64,000 bases of DNA from Torreya grandis (Eukaryota; Streptophyta; Pinopsida; Cupressales; Taxaceae): the NCBI GenBank assembly GCA_037957365.1, contig JARHVA010002683.1:868001-932000 (forward strand), written 5' to 3'. The position numbers were made by a program, and so were the translations under genes. The notes beneath the pieces were generated by a model that saw only the letters and a list, made by a program, of their open reading frames with translations, was not told the origin of the DNA and did no database searches. Each line of letters opens with the position of its first letter. Within the stretch, counting starts at the first letter, position 1. Positions 12,201 through 21,379 of the stretch are shown one piece after another.

Positions 12201-13640
12201 AAAATTGATTATAAATTAAAAAATTTGAAAAATATGAGAATAAAGAATTAACAAAACATTTAAACTAGGAAAATAAAATACTTTTTGGGAAATAATCATC
12301 ATTATCCTAAATCTCAGATTTAGGTAGCAAAGAAATTAGTTTTCATATATGTTTTAAAATTATTTTTCCTTATTGAATAAAAATACAAAACTATCTTTAA
12401 TATTCCAACCTATTCCCTAACCTACAATCATTAGGAAAATGTATGTATAAATACTAATATCAAATGAAAAGAGAAGATGAGCATCATTGCTTAGTACTCA
12501 CCTAAAGAAATTTAGTATTATGTTGGTGTTGTAGATCTAACTTGAAACACTATTGATCAAGTTTCAGAAGGATTCTACCCTTTAAGTTTAGGCTTGCCAA
12601 ATTTATTTATTCTTTATCCCTGAGCCCAACACCCTATGCAACCTTGATATTGAATTTACTCTCCCTGCTAGAAAACCTGACGTGGTACTATGCATGATGT
12701 TAGCACTCCACCTTAGAATAAGATGTATACAATTTTATCCAATCAAAACACATATAAATGATTTTTTTTCATATTTTTAAAAAATAAATATCCAACTTAA
12801 CTATTGAAAAGGTTCAATTTTTTCAATGCACAAATTATAATAGGTTTTGAATGGTGGAATAGGGGAAATCAATCGAAAATTAAACAAGAATGATTATTTT
12901 AGTCATCCCTTCAAAACTAATAAAATGGTGGTATTTTATCATCATCAATATTATTATTGGTATAATAATTATCCTTCCTAATAAGATGGTGGTATTTTAT
13001 ATTTTTACCCTTCAATTTCACTTTTTGGTTGGACTTCACCTCATTAGGCCACATCCATGCAATTTCCCTAGGTTTAAATTTGTTGGATTATTAAAGAGAT
13101 ATTATTAATATAAGGATAGAAAGATATATGGTAATCAATAAAAAAAAGGCATGGCATGACCACCCACCAAATGGACTATATAAGTATTTTATATATGAAT
13201 AATTTTATTTTATATAATAATTTTATAAGTATTAAGTGTATGAATAATCATTTTTTTCAATTCAGTGTTAAGGGTTAAAAGTATTTTTTTATTAATTATT
13301 TTTTGGAATACAATTTAATATTATATTTTTTATTTAATATTTGTATATATTTATATTTTTATAAATGATATATATGACTTCATCATCTTCTCTAAAAAAT
13401 AGTTCAAATATCTTAAATATATTTATAAACCTATAATTATTTAAAAACTAGTTAAAATTAATTTGAATATCTTTAAAATATTCATTTAAAAAATATAATA
13501 TTTATCAATTTCAATATATCTATCTTAGATTTATTTCATAGTTTTGTCTATTCAAAATTTTCATCCATAGTTTCATCAATTCAACAATTCCACATTAATT
13601 TATGAATTTGTCATCTATTCTAAAAATTTGTCATTGATTG
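9293..13640. other. No gene or element recognised
   Basis: AT-rich sequence (about 13130-13580 is extreme), with no long open frame, no primer site and no second copy elsewhere in the window. Two near-identical 20-bp words (CTAATAA[A/G]ATGGTGGTATT) lie about 63 bp apart near 12917 and 12980. An inverted repeat is listed separately at 12009-12101. Confidence 0.5.
12009..12101. repeat. Perfect 14-bp inverted repeat with 65-nt loop
   Basis: GTTCTATCAGAGTG at 12009-12022 is the exact reverse complement of CACTCTGATAGAAC at 12088-12101. The intervening sequence is AT-rich. Pairing does not extend convincingly in either direction. It could be the relic of a small hairpin or MITE-like element, or chance. 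Confidence 0.45.
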
Positions 13641-14960
13641 GTTATAGCATTACATTTCTTGTTCTATGTTTGATGTGCTTCATTTTCTTGTCTCTATATA
13701 CTCTTAATTCACATGTTTAGGCTTGATATGCTTTCCTTCCTTTGACTATTTAATTTGTATGTATTCATTGCTTTCTTTGTTTACCCTGTGTGTCATGCTT
13801 GATTTTTATTTATTTTATGTATCTTTATTTCTATTTTTACCTTGTTTTCTTCATAAACTCCATGTGTGACATGCTTACTATGTATTTGATAGGATTTTTT
13901 AATGCTTTTTTTTTTCTCTATGTCTTCATTGCTTCATGCTCTGATTATTTGGTGTGTCTTCTCTCTTTACTTTGTGTCTAATATATTTTCATGGATTCTA
14001 TTGTTACGCTATGTTTCTTGTGTGTTATGGTGACATGATCTATATCATGCAATCCTCTTAATTATCTTGATTCAAATCATATATTTTTTTTATCGCTCTT
14101 AGTTATATTTTCATAATATATATCATGTATTAATTGGGAATAAGGATACATACTTATGTTTAACATTGATATTTATGTTTCTACATTACTTATTACTTGA
14201 TTCCCATGTGGGGCATATTACTCATGTGATTATATTGCTACATTTTTCTAAAATTCCACATCTTACACTTATATTTATATAAATTACATAATAAAATCAT
14301 GTGGGGTGATTTATTTATAACATACATGGTTCCAAAATGATATATGTATATGTTATACATCAGTGATTTTATTTCTTACCTTACGCATGATGCACATAAT
14401 CTTTTATTTTGAGATATGTGTTTCACATGATTTATCATTGATATAGAAGGATATGGGTCACTAGATCAACTTAACATTACCAAAGTTGCACATCTAGCCT
14501 TGTACTAATGTTAATAGAATACATAGTTCCTACAGTGTTAGTATTATAGGCAACAACTCGTTAGTAACAATAGTCAGTGACATCACTATACATTTTAGCT
14601 ATGAAGTGGTGTTTACAAATTTTTATAATGGTTTAGCTGATGTTTCATATTATTGCATTGTATAATAATTTTCCCTTCTATTATTTTTAGGTTAGCATAT
14701 TAATAAGCTACACCGCAAAAGAACAGAGTTAGGAAGTCTATTGGTGTTAGACATCTAATCTCTTAGATTTGTAAAAAACTTGGAATAATCCAAAAAAATT
14801 ATTATAGCTCAACATTGATTGTCATCTTGTTATTACATTCCTTATTATTTTAATGTACACACTTTCATATTCTCTATCATTTAGTGATTCACTTCCACAT
14901 ATAACCTTTTAATCAATTTAAGTAGGTTGTCCACCATGTGTCCTCCTAGGCCCCAAATCA
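13640..14960 (+). other. Probable decayed gypsy 5' LTR / T-rich leader
   Basis: The segment ends in CAAATCA at 14960, followed after one base by a tRNA-Met primer site, so at least its right end should be an LTR. No partner LTR was found, so its length and left boundary are unknown. Around 13670-13980 it is T-rich with loosely recurring 'TGTGT.ATGCTT' words at roughly 70-bp spacing. Open frames of about 60 codons here are treated as chance. Confidence 0.3.
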
Positions 14961-14961
14961 A

Positions 14962-14971
14962 TGGTATCAGA
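14962..14971 (+). other. Primer binding site of gypsy remnant 1
   Basis: TGGTATCAGA, one base after an LTR-like CA end, matches the initiator tRNA-Met primer. It gives the plus orientation shared by the gypsy coding remnants at 20262-22050. Confidence 0.6.
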
Positions 14972-15271
14972 TCATACACACTTCATATCATTTTTGAGTG
15001 TTATCATGGTGTTTCTAAAAAAATTCAATATTTTTATGCCCAATCATATGAGGTTTGATTATAGGAAGGTATGCCTCGAGACTCTTGAACCTTAATCATA
15101 CCTTCCTCCACATCTTCAAATGTAAGACAAATTTTCAACGACATCAACTTCAAAGATGTTCCAAAAAATGATAGATAATGCATTAAAAAGATAAGGATGA
15201 TATTTAAAATAATGTCATACACGTGAACAAGAAAGTATAATTAACCACTTATCACTACTTCTCAAGTAGAA
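14972..15271 (+). other. Leader / possible gag start of gypsy remnant 1
   Basis: This stretch lies between the primer site and the copia insertion. No domain is recognised; the only open frame listed on the other strand (15034-15222) is treated as a shadow. By position it should be leader and 5' gag of the gypsy element. Confidence 0.3.
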
Positions 15272-15361
15272 GATTCTATTAGGTTGTGGAGCTAAAAGCT
15301 TCACTGATGCAGACACGGAGACGGAGGAGGTTGCAGGAGAGTTGCTAAGTGTGTCACTAGC

Positions 15362-15476
15362 GCCGGCGTCGGTTAGGCCAACCGACGTCAGCAGTGTTAG
15401 ACAAGGAAGGCAACCGACATCGGTCAGGAGTCGGCCGATGTCGGCACCCCCCAGGCAGACAGGAACCGACGTCGGT
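15362..15476 (+). promoter_or_regulatory. Array of five ACCGACGTCGGT-type palindromes in U3
   Basis: Five copies or one- to three-base variants of ACCGACGTCGGT start at 15362, 15381, 15413, 15434 and 15465. The consensus holds two head-to-head A/GCCGAC cores (DRE/CRT, the DREB/CBF site) overlapping a GACGTC ACGT-core (bZIP C-box-like). The array ends about 140 bp upstream of the TATA box. The same spacing occurs in element 2. Promoter activity is inferred. Confidence 0.6.
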
Positions 15477-15614
15477 CACCTGTGTGGTTCGACTGTGAGT
15501 TAATTACGGGCAGTTGGTTGACAAACCAAGTGTTTGCATGATCAGGGCTAATTATAGACTGAGGGCTGCAGATCTAATTATTGTTAGATGTCTAATTATT
15601 GTTTAGATGAGATC

Positions 15615-15621
15615 TATATAA
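15615..15621 (+). promoter_or_regulatory. TATA box of copia element 1, 5' LTR
   Basis: TATATAA in the context GATCTATATAATAG, about 340 bp into the LTR and downstream of the palindrome array, as expected for the U3/R junction. It is conserved in the 3' LTR at 18995-19001. Confidence 0.55.
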
Positions 15622-16531
15622 TAGACTCATGGTTGTATTGGAAAAGTGTAGAACTTGAAAAATCCAAGTGTGGAGCTTGGAGAGTTCTTCCCATGGAGGA
15701 ATCAAGTAGGATTCCCCATGCTTGTGCTAGGGAGTAAGAGAGAAAATAGCTCCTTCAGAGAGAGGTAGAGAAATGGTGCGTTCCTCCTAGTGCCACAGTA
15801 CCAGGTTCGTGTTGGTGCTAGATTGGAGAGCCAGCAGGGTTCTTCAGGTATGTATGATCTTGGTCATCAGGTGAGCATGGATGCTTATAGGAGATCTACA
15901 TGGTAAGTAAGATCGTTGATCTGCAAGTTTTTGTGTGTATGCAAGGTCGAGGTTCACAGGTGTGCAGAACCATGTATTGATCTTATGTTGGAGATCAGAT
16001 AGGACAGCAACACAACAGGGAGCAGGATCAGGCAGGATCTACTTGGAGTAGGGTGTGTTCTCACAGTGATGTACGTGGAGTACATGGAGAGCTAAGAGGA
16101 AGGCATGGCAGTTCCTTCCATAAGTATGGTCTATTGGACAGCAGGTTGTTGCAGGTTCATGGGAGATCTACTTGTAGTACATTGAGTACTTGTGGAGTGC
16201 GTGGAGCACTTGTGGTGTGCGTGGAGCACAGGAGGTGAACACCAACTCTATGTTTGAGTTGTGTGTTGGGACCTGAGAGAGAGAGCTTTGAGGAGAGAGT
16301 TACTGTTCACTTGAGGTGTGGGAATCCTCTGTAAGGTGGTGGAGAAGAGGTGGCATCTTCTTTATTGTATTCTTTTTTGTAAAGTGTTATTAATACAAGT
16401 TGTGTATTATCTCTCATATCATGTGTTATTCTGAATTCTAGTTGCTTGTGAATCTAGTTAATTTCTGTGTATTAAGTTGCTTGGTTTGGTAATCATATTG
16501 TGCTCTTTCTGAGGAGCCCGATCCTAACAAG

Positions 16532-16543
16532 TGGTATCAGAGC
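16532..16543 (+). other. Primer binding site of copia element 1
   Basis: TGGTATCAGAGC, a perfect match to the initiator tRNA-Met type, two bases after the LTR end CCTAACA. A near repeat (GTGGTATCAGAGCTT) lies about 50 bp further on, near 16578. Confidence 0.9.
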
Positions 16544-16668
16544 CTTGGTTGTAGGTTCAAAAGCTGATACCTGTTCAGTGGTATCAGAGCTTTTGGTTGG
16601 GATGCTAACAGATTGGTTCAGATCTGGATAGTGTGTTTTGATTACAGGTCACTCTCAGGGGTTTCTGA

Positions 16669-17184
16669 TTGAGTGGGAGTAGAGCAACGGCAGATGAAAG
16701 TAAGCTAAGAATGGAGGAGTTGAAAAGCATAGATGGTCACTCACGGTCTGATGGAAAGAAAGAGCAGGTAAAAGGATATTGTTGGTTGGTAACAGATCAG
16801 CATGAAGAAACTGATGAAGTAGATGTAGCAGGTGTTGTTGCACAGGATGCTCTAGGAGGTTTCTTGGATAAAGTTGAATCTTGCATAACAGATTTGGTTG
16901 CCTCTTTCCATGCAGCCCTAGGTATAGGAGCTGGTGAGCCTTGCCACAGGATAGGCAAAGGCGAAGTGAAGCTAAAATTGCAGGCGGCCAACACACAGGT
17001 GTTGATGAGGGTCATGCAGGTCCCAGGCTTGGAGATATGGCTAACTTCTTCAGGAAAATTGGGTGATGAGAGATGCACAAGAACTCTCACAGCGGTAGCA
17101 CTTGAATTAGCTGGTGGTAAGAAAATAGGTACTCTTTATCTACTTGTTTATATTACTGATTCTTCTTCTGTTGTGGAGACGTGA
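16669..17184 (+). pseudogene. Condensed copia gag N-terminus fused to protease region
   Basis: A 171-codon frame is open in the expected direction. The TTG at 16669 is aligned with the TTG in element 2; the first ATG is at 16708. Residues about 9-15 (ESKLRME) match the copia gag start, after which most of gag is missing. The frame then passes into a gag-C/protease segment (VVAQDALGGFLDKVE, then ITDLVASFHA). Element 2 has ILDSGSSFHA at the same place, so the protease DSG is replaced by D-L-V. The post-protease block (GKGEVKLKLQ, VMQVPGLE, SSGKLGDERC) and TLYL..YITDSSS follow in canonical order. It cannot encode a working gag or protease; the open frame across a large deletion is notable. Confidence 0.7.
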
Positions 17185-17400
17185 ATTCGTAGGCTTGGTC
17201 ACATGAGCAGGAAGAAGATGCATGTTCTTAAGCGGAAGACAGATATATTTGACAGGCTCAAGAATTGGAAAGCCTTGGTGTACTTGGAGGAGATGGTGGA
17301 CAGAAACCAGTGGATGGTGCTGGGTACTTCTGAGCAGGGCAGTTTGGACATGGAGATTGATTCAAAGGAGCTCGCGGGTAAAAATTCATCACTCACAAGC
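17178..17400 (+). pseudogene. Condensed GAG-pre-integrase / integrase scrap
   Basis: RLGHMSRKKMHVL is the GAG-pre-integrase 'R-L-G-H-M' motif. It is followed almost at once by KRKTDIFDRLKNWKALV, which resembles the copia integrase 'F-x-x-W-K-A-L-V-E' block that normally lies over 100 residues downstream. Element 2 has the same join (KRKFDGFDRNKEALVFLEK), so the deletion predates the split of the two elements. The following residues (SEQGSLDME, ELAGKN) are also shared with element 2 and run into the palindrome array. No integrase catalytic motif remains. Confidence 0.6.
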
Positions 17401-17410
17401 GAACACAGAT

Positions 17411-17638
17411 ACTGGCATCGGTCAGGAGGAACCGGCGTCGAACAGATAGGTGCTGATGTCGATCATGTGCAGACCGAAGCTGGCAGTGTCAAGCAGGGTA
17501 AGACCGACATCGGTCAGGAGGACCGACGTCGGCAGTAGGTAAGACTGGCGTCAGTCAGAAGGACCGATGTCGACAGCAGAGACACCATAGTCGGCAGGAC
17601 AGGTAGTCAGGGACAGACGCATGGGAACCGACATCAAT
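17411..17638 (+). repeat. Internal array of ACCGACGTCGGT-type palindromes
   Basis: About eight copies or variants start near 17411, 17431, 17452, 17503, 17522, 17544, 17563 and 17627 (for example ACCGACATCGGT, ACCGACGTCGGC). They occupy the place where integrase C-terminal and RT N-terminal coding would lie. GC content is far above the surroundings. Element 2 has the equivalent array at 58566-58761. Confidence 0.75.
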
Positions 17639-18054
17639 CGGATGCAGACTGTGGAGTGACTGAGGTCGGTCACTGTAACAAATTTTGGGTGCACAGCACG
17701 CTGTCAAGGAGTCTCAAACACCCATATGGAGGACCGAAGACGTAAGTAAGCCCTCAAATTTGTTGTTCCTCTTCTTCACACTGGTTGCTGATTATAGAGC
17801 AGGAAGGATCCAGGAAATAGGTTGGAGCATGGCAGGGATATTGATGCAAAACTAAGTGGAGACTTGGTCAGGTTGCCAGCAGGTATGACAGCACAGAGAT
17901 GAATGGATTCCTTAGTGGAAGAATAGAGAGAACGGATACGTGAGACAGAAGACCAGGTCATATGGTCTTGAGGAGCTGCAGGACAGTGGTACCGGGTTTG
18001 ACAGGTGGAGGACGAAGCATGGCTTCAGTCGATGTCAGGGTAACTACTGTGGTT

Positions 18055-18447
18055 TGTCTTACCAAGTGGATGATGAGTTATGACATCATTCTGTTACTGT
18101 ATGTGGATAGTACGCTAGCTAGCAGGTTTGTACATACAGGGTTTTGCTGAGCTAAGGGTAAGATTAGTTTCAGTGGCATGTCATGAGGAGTTTGGAGCAG
18201 CGGAATTCTTTGACATGGGAGGCATGGAGATCACAGGTAGATTTTGTCTCCAGTGGGAGCTGATGTGAATCAGGTGTTGGTGAGGTTCAGGATGGAGAGT
18301 CAGAGCACACTAAGGGCTAGACAGGTACATTGTCTGAAATCACATGAGGTCTGGTATAGACCTGAGTTTTCCCATGCAGTGGGAGCTATCAGAGTTAGGA
18401 GCCAATTTGGGGAAGTGGATTCTCAGGTATTTGAGAGGGACCAGTAG
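18055..18447 (+). pseudogene. Compressed RT/RNase H motif series
   Basis: Short copia reverse-transcriptase motifs follow in family order but in different frames. IILLLYVDSTLAS at 18085-18123 corresponds to the catalytic YVDD block, with the second Asp changed to Ser (YVDS at 18100-18111). EEFGAAEFFDMGGMEIT at 18185-18235 corresponds to the 'D-L-G-x-A-x-x-x-L-G-M-E-I' block. RPEFSHAVGA at 18358-18387 corresponds to 'R-P-D-I-A-x-A-V-G'. KWILRYLRGT at 18413-18442 is an exact family motif. Sequence between them is much shorter than in autonomous copia. It is non-functional; identification of each motif is firm because four occur in order. Confidence 0.7.
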
Positions 18448-18645
18448 CAGGGATTCATGCTATGCAGGGTCAGGACTTCACTACAGGTTGTTATAGGTTC
18501 GAATGTGGCAGGGTACTCGGATGACAGGAGGTACACCACAGGATGTGTGGTGGGTTGTCTTTAGGGTTGAGCTTGAAGAGGGATACAAGCTAGGAAATAG
18601 ATTAGACGGAGTACAGGTACATGTACGGTGCAGCTGTTTATCTCC
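18448..18645 (+). other. 3' untranslated part of copia element 1
   Basis: Sequence between the last RT/RNase H motif and the polypurine tract. Its final part (near 18615-18645, with GGTGCAGCTGTTTATCTCC) is shared with element 2. Open frames on both strands here (18481-18883) run into the LTR and are not treated as genes. Confidence 0.5.
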
Positions 18646-18656
18646 AAGTGGGAGAT
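18646..18656 (+). other. Polypurine tract of copia element 1
   Basis: AAGTGGGAGAT immediately precedes the 3' LTR TG. Element 2 has the identical tract. Confidence 0.85.
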
Positions 18657-19909
18657 TGTTAGGTTGTGGAGCTAAAAGCTTCACTGATGCAGACACAGAG
18701 ACGGAGGAGGTTGCAGGAGAGTTGCTAAGTGTGTCACTGGCACCGGCATTGGTTAGGCCAACCAACATCGGCAGTGTTAGACAAGGAAGGCAACTGACGT
18801 CGGTTAGGAGTCGGCCGACATCGGCAACCCCCAGGCAGACAGGAATCGACGTCGATCACCTGTGTGGTTCGACTGTGAGTTAATTACGGGCAGTTGGTTG
18901 ACGAACCAAGTGTTTGCATGATCAGGGCTAATTATAGACTGAGGGCTGCAGATCTAATTATTGTTAGATGTCTAATTATTGTTTGGATGAGATCTATATA
19001 ATAGACTCATGGTTGTATTAGAAAAGTGTAGAACTTGGAAAATCCAAGTGTGGAGCTTGGAGAGTTCTTCCCATGGAGGAATCAAGTAGGATTCCCCATG
19101 CTTGTGCTAGGGAGTAAGAGAGCAAATAGCTCCTTCAGAGAGAGGTAGAGCAATGGTGCGTTCCTCCTAGTGCCGCAGTACCAGGTTCGTGTTGGTGCTG
19201 GATTGGAGAGCCAACAGGGTTCTTCAGGTATGTATGATCTTGGTCATCAGGTGAGCATGGCCGCTTATAGGAGATCTACATGGTAAGTAAGATCATTGAT
19301 ATGCAGGTGTTTGTGTGTATGCAAGGTTGAGGTTCACAGGTGTGCAGAACCATGTATTGATCTTATGTTGGAGATCAGATAGGACAGCAACACAACAGGG
19401 AGCAGGATCAGGCAGGATCTACTTGGAGTACGGTGTGTACTCACAGTGATGTACGTGGAGTACATGGAGAGCTAAGAGGAAGGCATGGCAGTTCCTTCCA
19501 TAAGTATGGTTTGTTGGACAGCAGGTTGTTGCAGGTTCATGGGAGATCTACTTGTAGTACATTGAGTACTTGTGGAGTGCGTGGAGCACTTGTGGTGTGC
19601 GTGGAGCACAGGAGGTGAACACCAACTCTATGTTTGAGTTGTGTGTTGGGACCTGAGAGAGAGAGCTTTGAGGAGAGAGTTACTGTTCACTTGAGGTGTG
19701 GGAATCCTCTGTAAGGTGGTGGAGAAGAGGTGGCATCTTCTTTATTGTATTCTTTTCTGTAAAGTGTTATTAATACAAGTTGTGTATTATCTCTCATATC
19801 ATGTGTTATTCTGAATTCTAGTTGCTTGTGAATCTGGTTAATTTCTGCATATTAAGTTGCTTGCTTTGGTAATCATATTGTGCTCTTTCTGAGGAGCCCG
19901 ATCCTAATA
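18657..19909 (+). repeat. 3' LTR of copia element 1 (1253 bp)
   Basis: Same length as the 5' LTR. Starts TGTTAGG and ends CCTAATA (CA changed to TA). TATA box at 18995-19001. The palindrome block (about 18741-18856) is the most diverged part relative to the 5' LTR; for example the fifth unit is ATCGACGTCGAT here against ACCGACGTCGGT in the 5' LTR. Confidence 0.92.
18741..18856 (+). promoter_or_regulatory. Five-unit palindrome array in 3' LTR U3
   Basis: Counterpart of 15362-15476. Most units carry transitions at CG or CHG cytosines, several of them symmetric so that the site stays palindromic. Confidence 0.5.
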
Positions 19910-19914
19910 GAATC

Positions 19915-20261
19915 CTCCAAACACGTCTCATTCTCATCACCCATTTTGACAAATATCGTACAAGGTACAAGTCAATATAGACATATATATGTTTGGAGGT
20001 AAAATATATGTATATGTACTAGAAAATTAGCTTTAATTAATCTAATAGTACTACACAGTTAATCAATTATCTAACCAAGAAAAGATTACATTCAATTTTC
20101 TGAAAGCTTCTTTATAAGTTAATAAATAGTGGGAAAAATACTGCACTTCAGATGAAGATGAAATCATTTTAGACACATCTATAGACACATGAAATGGTTT
20201 CATAGAAGAAATCAAAGTAACCTATTATCTTGTTAGAAACTATGATGACCAAGACATCAAG
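19915..20261 (+). other. Gypsy remnant 1 continuing after the copia insertion
   Basis: No motif is certain here. By position it should be 5' gag of the gypsy element whose primer site is at 14962. Degraded throughout. Confidence 0.25.
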
Positions 20262-20720
20262 TTCTCTTAGTTACACTATGTTAAAGAGTAGTTTGTATAG
20301 CAATACACAAATACCTTCTATGCTCTAGTGTCTAAAATTGGGATTCGAGATTTAGATAAAAATCTTATTTCAAAGTATAGGTCAAATTTGAGACCTCATA
20401 TCTAGTCAGACTTGGATTTACTACAAATATATTCAATAGGAGAAACCTAAAAATTTGCTTATAAGTTTTAATCAAAGGCTAAAACTAAGACAAAGGATTC
20501 AAATTATTATACCAAGCAATAGTCTAAATCTTTTAAGCAAAATTCTAAATTAGGGAATAAATCTAAACACCCCTAAAAAAGGAGAAAAAATATTCAAATA
20601 ACCAAAATAATCAGTCTAAGATTGGAAAGTGGTGCTTAATTCACAACTCTAGCAATCATTCCAACAAATAATGTTGCACTATGAAGACTCTACTTACACA
20701 AATTGAAGAAAGAGGTACAA
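20262..20720 (+). pseudogene. Gypsy gag C-terminal region, decayed
   Basis: Broken frames give a capsid-like segment (YTNTFYALVSKIGIRDLD, then YRSNLRPHI) as in Ty3/gypsy gag 'E-Y-x-x-x-F-x-x-L'. A Lys/Ser/Asn-rich stretch follows (about 20470-20600), where the family has its basic linker, then W-C-L-I-H-N-S-S-N-H in the position of the zinc-knuckle region. Many stops. Assignment relies on order with the protease and RT that follow. Confidence 0.4.
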
Positions 20721-20749
20721 CCACCAAAACATTGGATAAAGAAAAGAAG

Positions 20750-21200
20750 ATAATGGATTTTAATATGAGCACCATGGTGGGATATGCAAACATCTTTAAT
20801 ATCCCTATGAAAATAGAAGAGATAAAAATAATATTCCATTCTCACATGTAGATAATTGCCCAACCAGTACACTTCATTATTGATAGTGGAAGTTAAAAGA
20901 AGCTTATTTATCCTTAAGTAGTTCACATATTGAAATTTCCACTAACAACCATAATCTATTGGATTGTTTAGTGTAGGATTCAACAAATTATCACTCAATA
21001 ATGTTAATTGATGTATAAAATCAATCCTTTTCAAGATACATTAGTTTGTGACATTTCTCTATTAGAAGTATGTGATGTTTTACTTTTTAAATCATGTCTT
21101 TATAATTGACACCCACTCTATGGGTAAAATCCTAGAAATGTTGTCATAGATTTTAGTGAAATGAGATACCACATACTGGAATTAGTTCTAAATCTATCAC
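20750..21200 (+). pseudogene. Gypsy aspartic protease, decayed
   Basis: FIIDSGS at 20873-20890 contains the retropepsin D-S-G and is followed by a stop. Downstream, VVHILKFPLTT, then INPFQDTLVCDISLLEVCDVLL and a decayed 'R-N-V-V-I' segment follow the usual order of plant gypsy protease and its C-terminal extension. At least five in-frame stops. In the intact family this enzyme cleaves the gag-pol polyprotein in the particle. Confidence 0.6.
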
Positions 21201-21379
21201 TCATTATCACCAAGTAGTGTAAAAATCTAGTAAAAATTTTATGCTCTTGATGGTAAGATTTGAACACAAGAAAGTCCTTGTGGCACAAAATTTTATTTTA
21301 GTTTCTCTAAAAACCACAATATAAGCAACAAAGTAGAATGCCAAGTTGGAAAAATATAATGACATATTCTAACTACCAA

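Larger units (their letters stand above)
15277..16529 (+). repeat. 5' LTR of copia element 1 (1253 bp)
   Basis: Begins TATTAGG (TG changed to TA; the 3' copy keeps TGTTAGG) and ends CCTAACA directly before the primer site. It contains five palindromic 12-mers (15362-15476), then a TATA box at 15615-15621. A short open frame at 16053-16238, repeated at 19433-19618 in the other LTR, lies in the R-U5 part and is not considered a gene. Confidence 0.92.
15277..19909 (+). mobile_element. Non-autonomous copia derivative, element 1 (4.6 kb)
   Basis: Two LTRs of 1253 bp each (15277-16529, 18657-19909), a perfect tRNA-Met primer site and a polypurine tract define a complete element. The interior is only 2.13 kb, against about 4 kb or more in autonomous copia. 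It holds short, ordered remnants of gag, protease, GAG-pre-integrase, integrase and reverse transcriptase/RNase H regions, plus an array of ACCGACGTCGGT palindromes. Flanking pentamers GATTC (15272-15276) and GAATC (19910-19914) match 4/5. The LTRs differ at roughly 40 positions by eye (about 3%), so this is one of the younger insertions. It is a sister of element 2 at 57382-60845. Confidence 0.9.

Noticed and set aside
16053..16238. 61-codon frame repeated almost exactly at 19433-19618
   Set aside because: The repetition is because both are in the LTRs of element 1, not because of coding constraint; no domain.
16532..16543. Sequences matching tRNA-Met 3' ends (also at 34550, 60325, 32568, 25382)
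   Set aside because: Only 8-13 bases match and each sits beside an LTR end; they are primer binding sites, not tRNA genes. No tRNA cloverleaf was found.
17411..17638. Regularly spaced short repeats as a CRISPR-like array
   Set aside because: Repeats are 12-bp degenerate palindromes in a plant retrotransposon, with irregular spacing and no cas genes.
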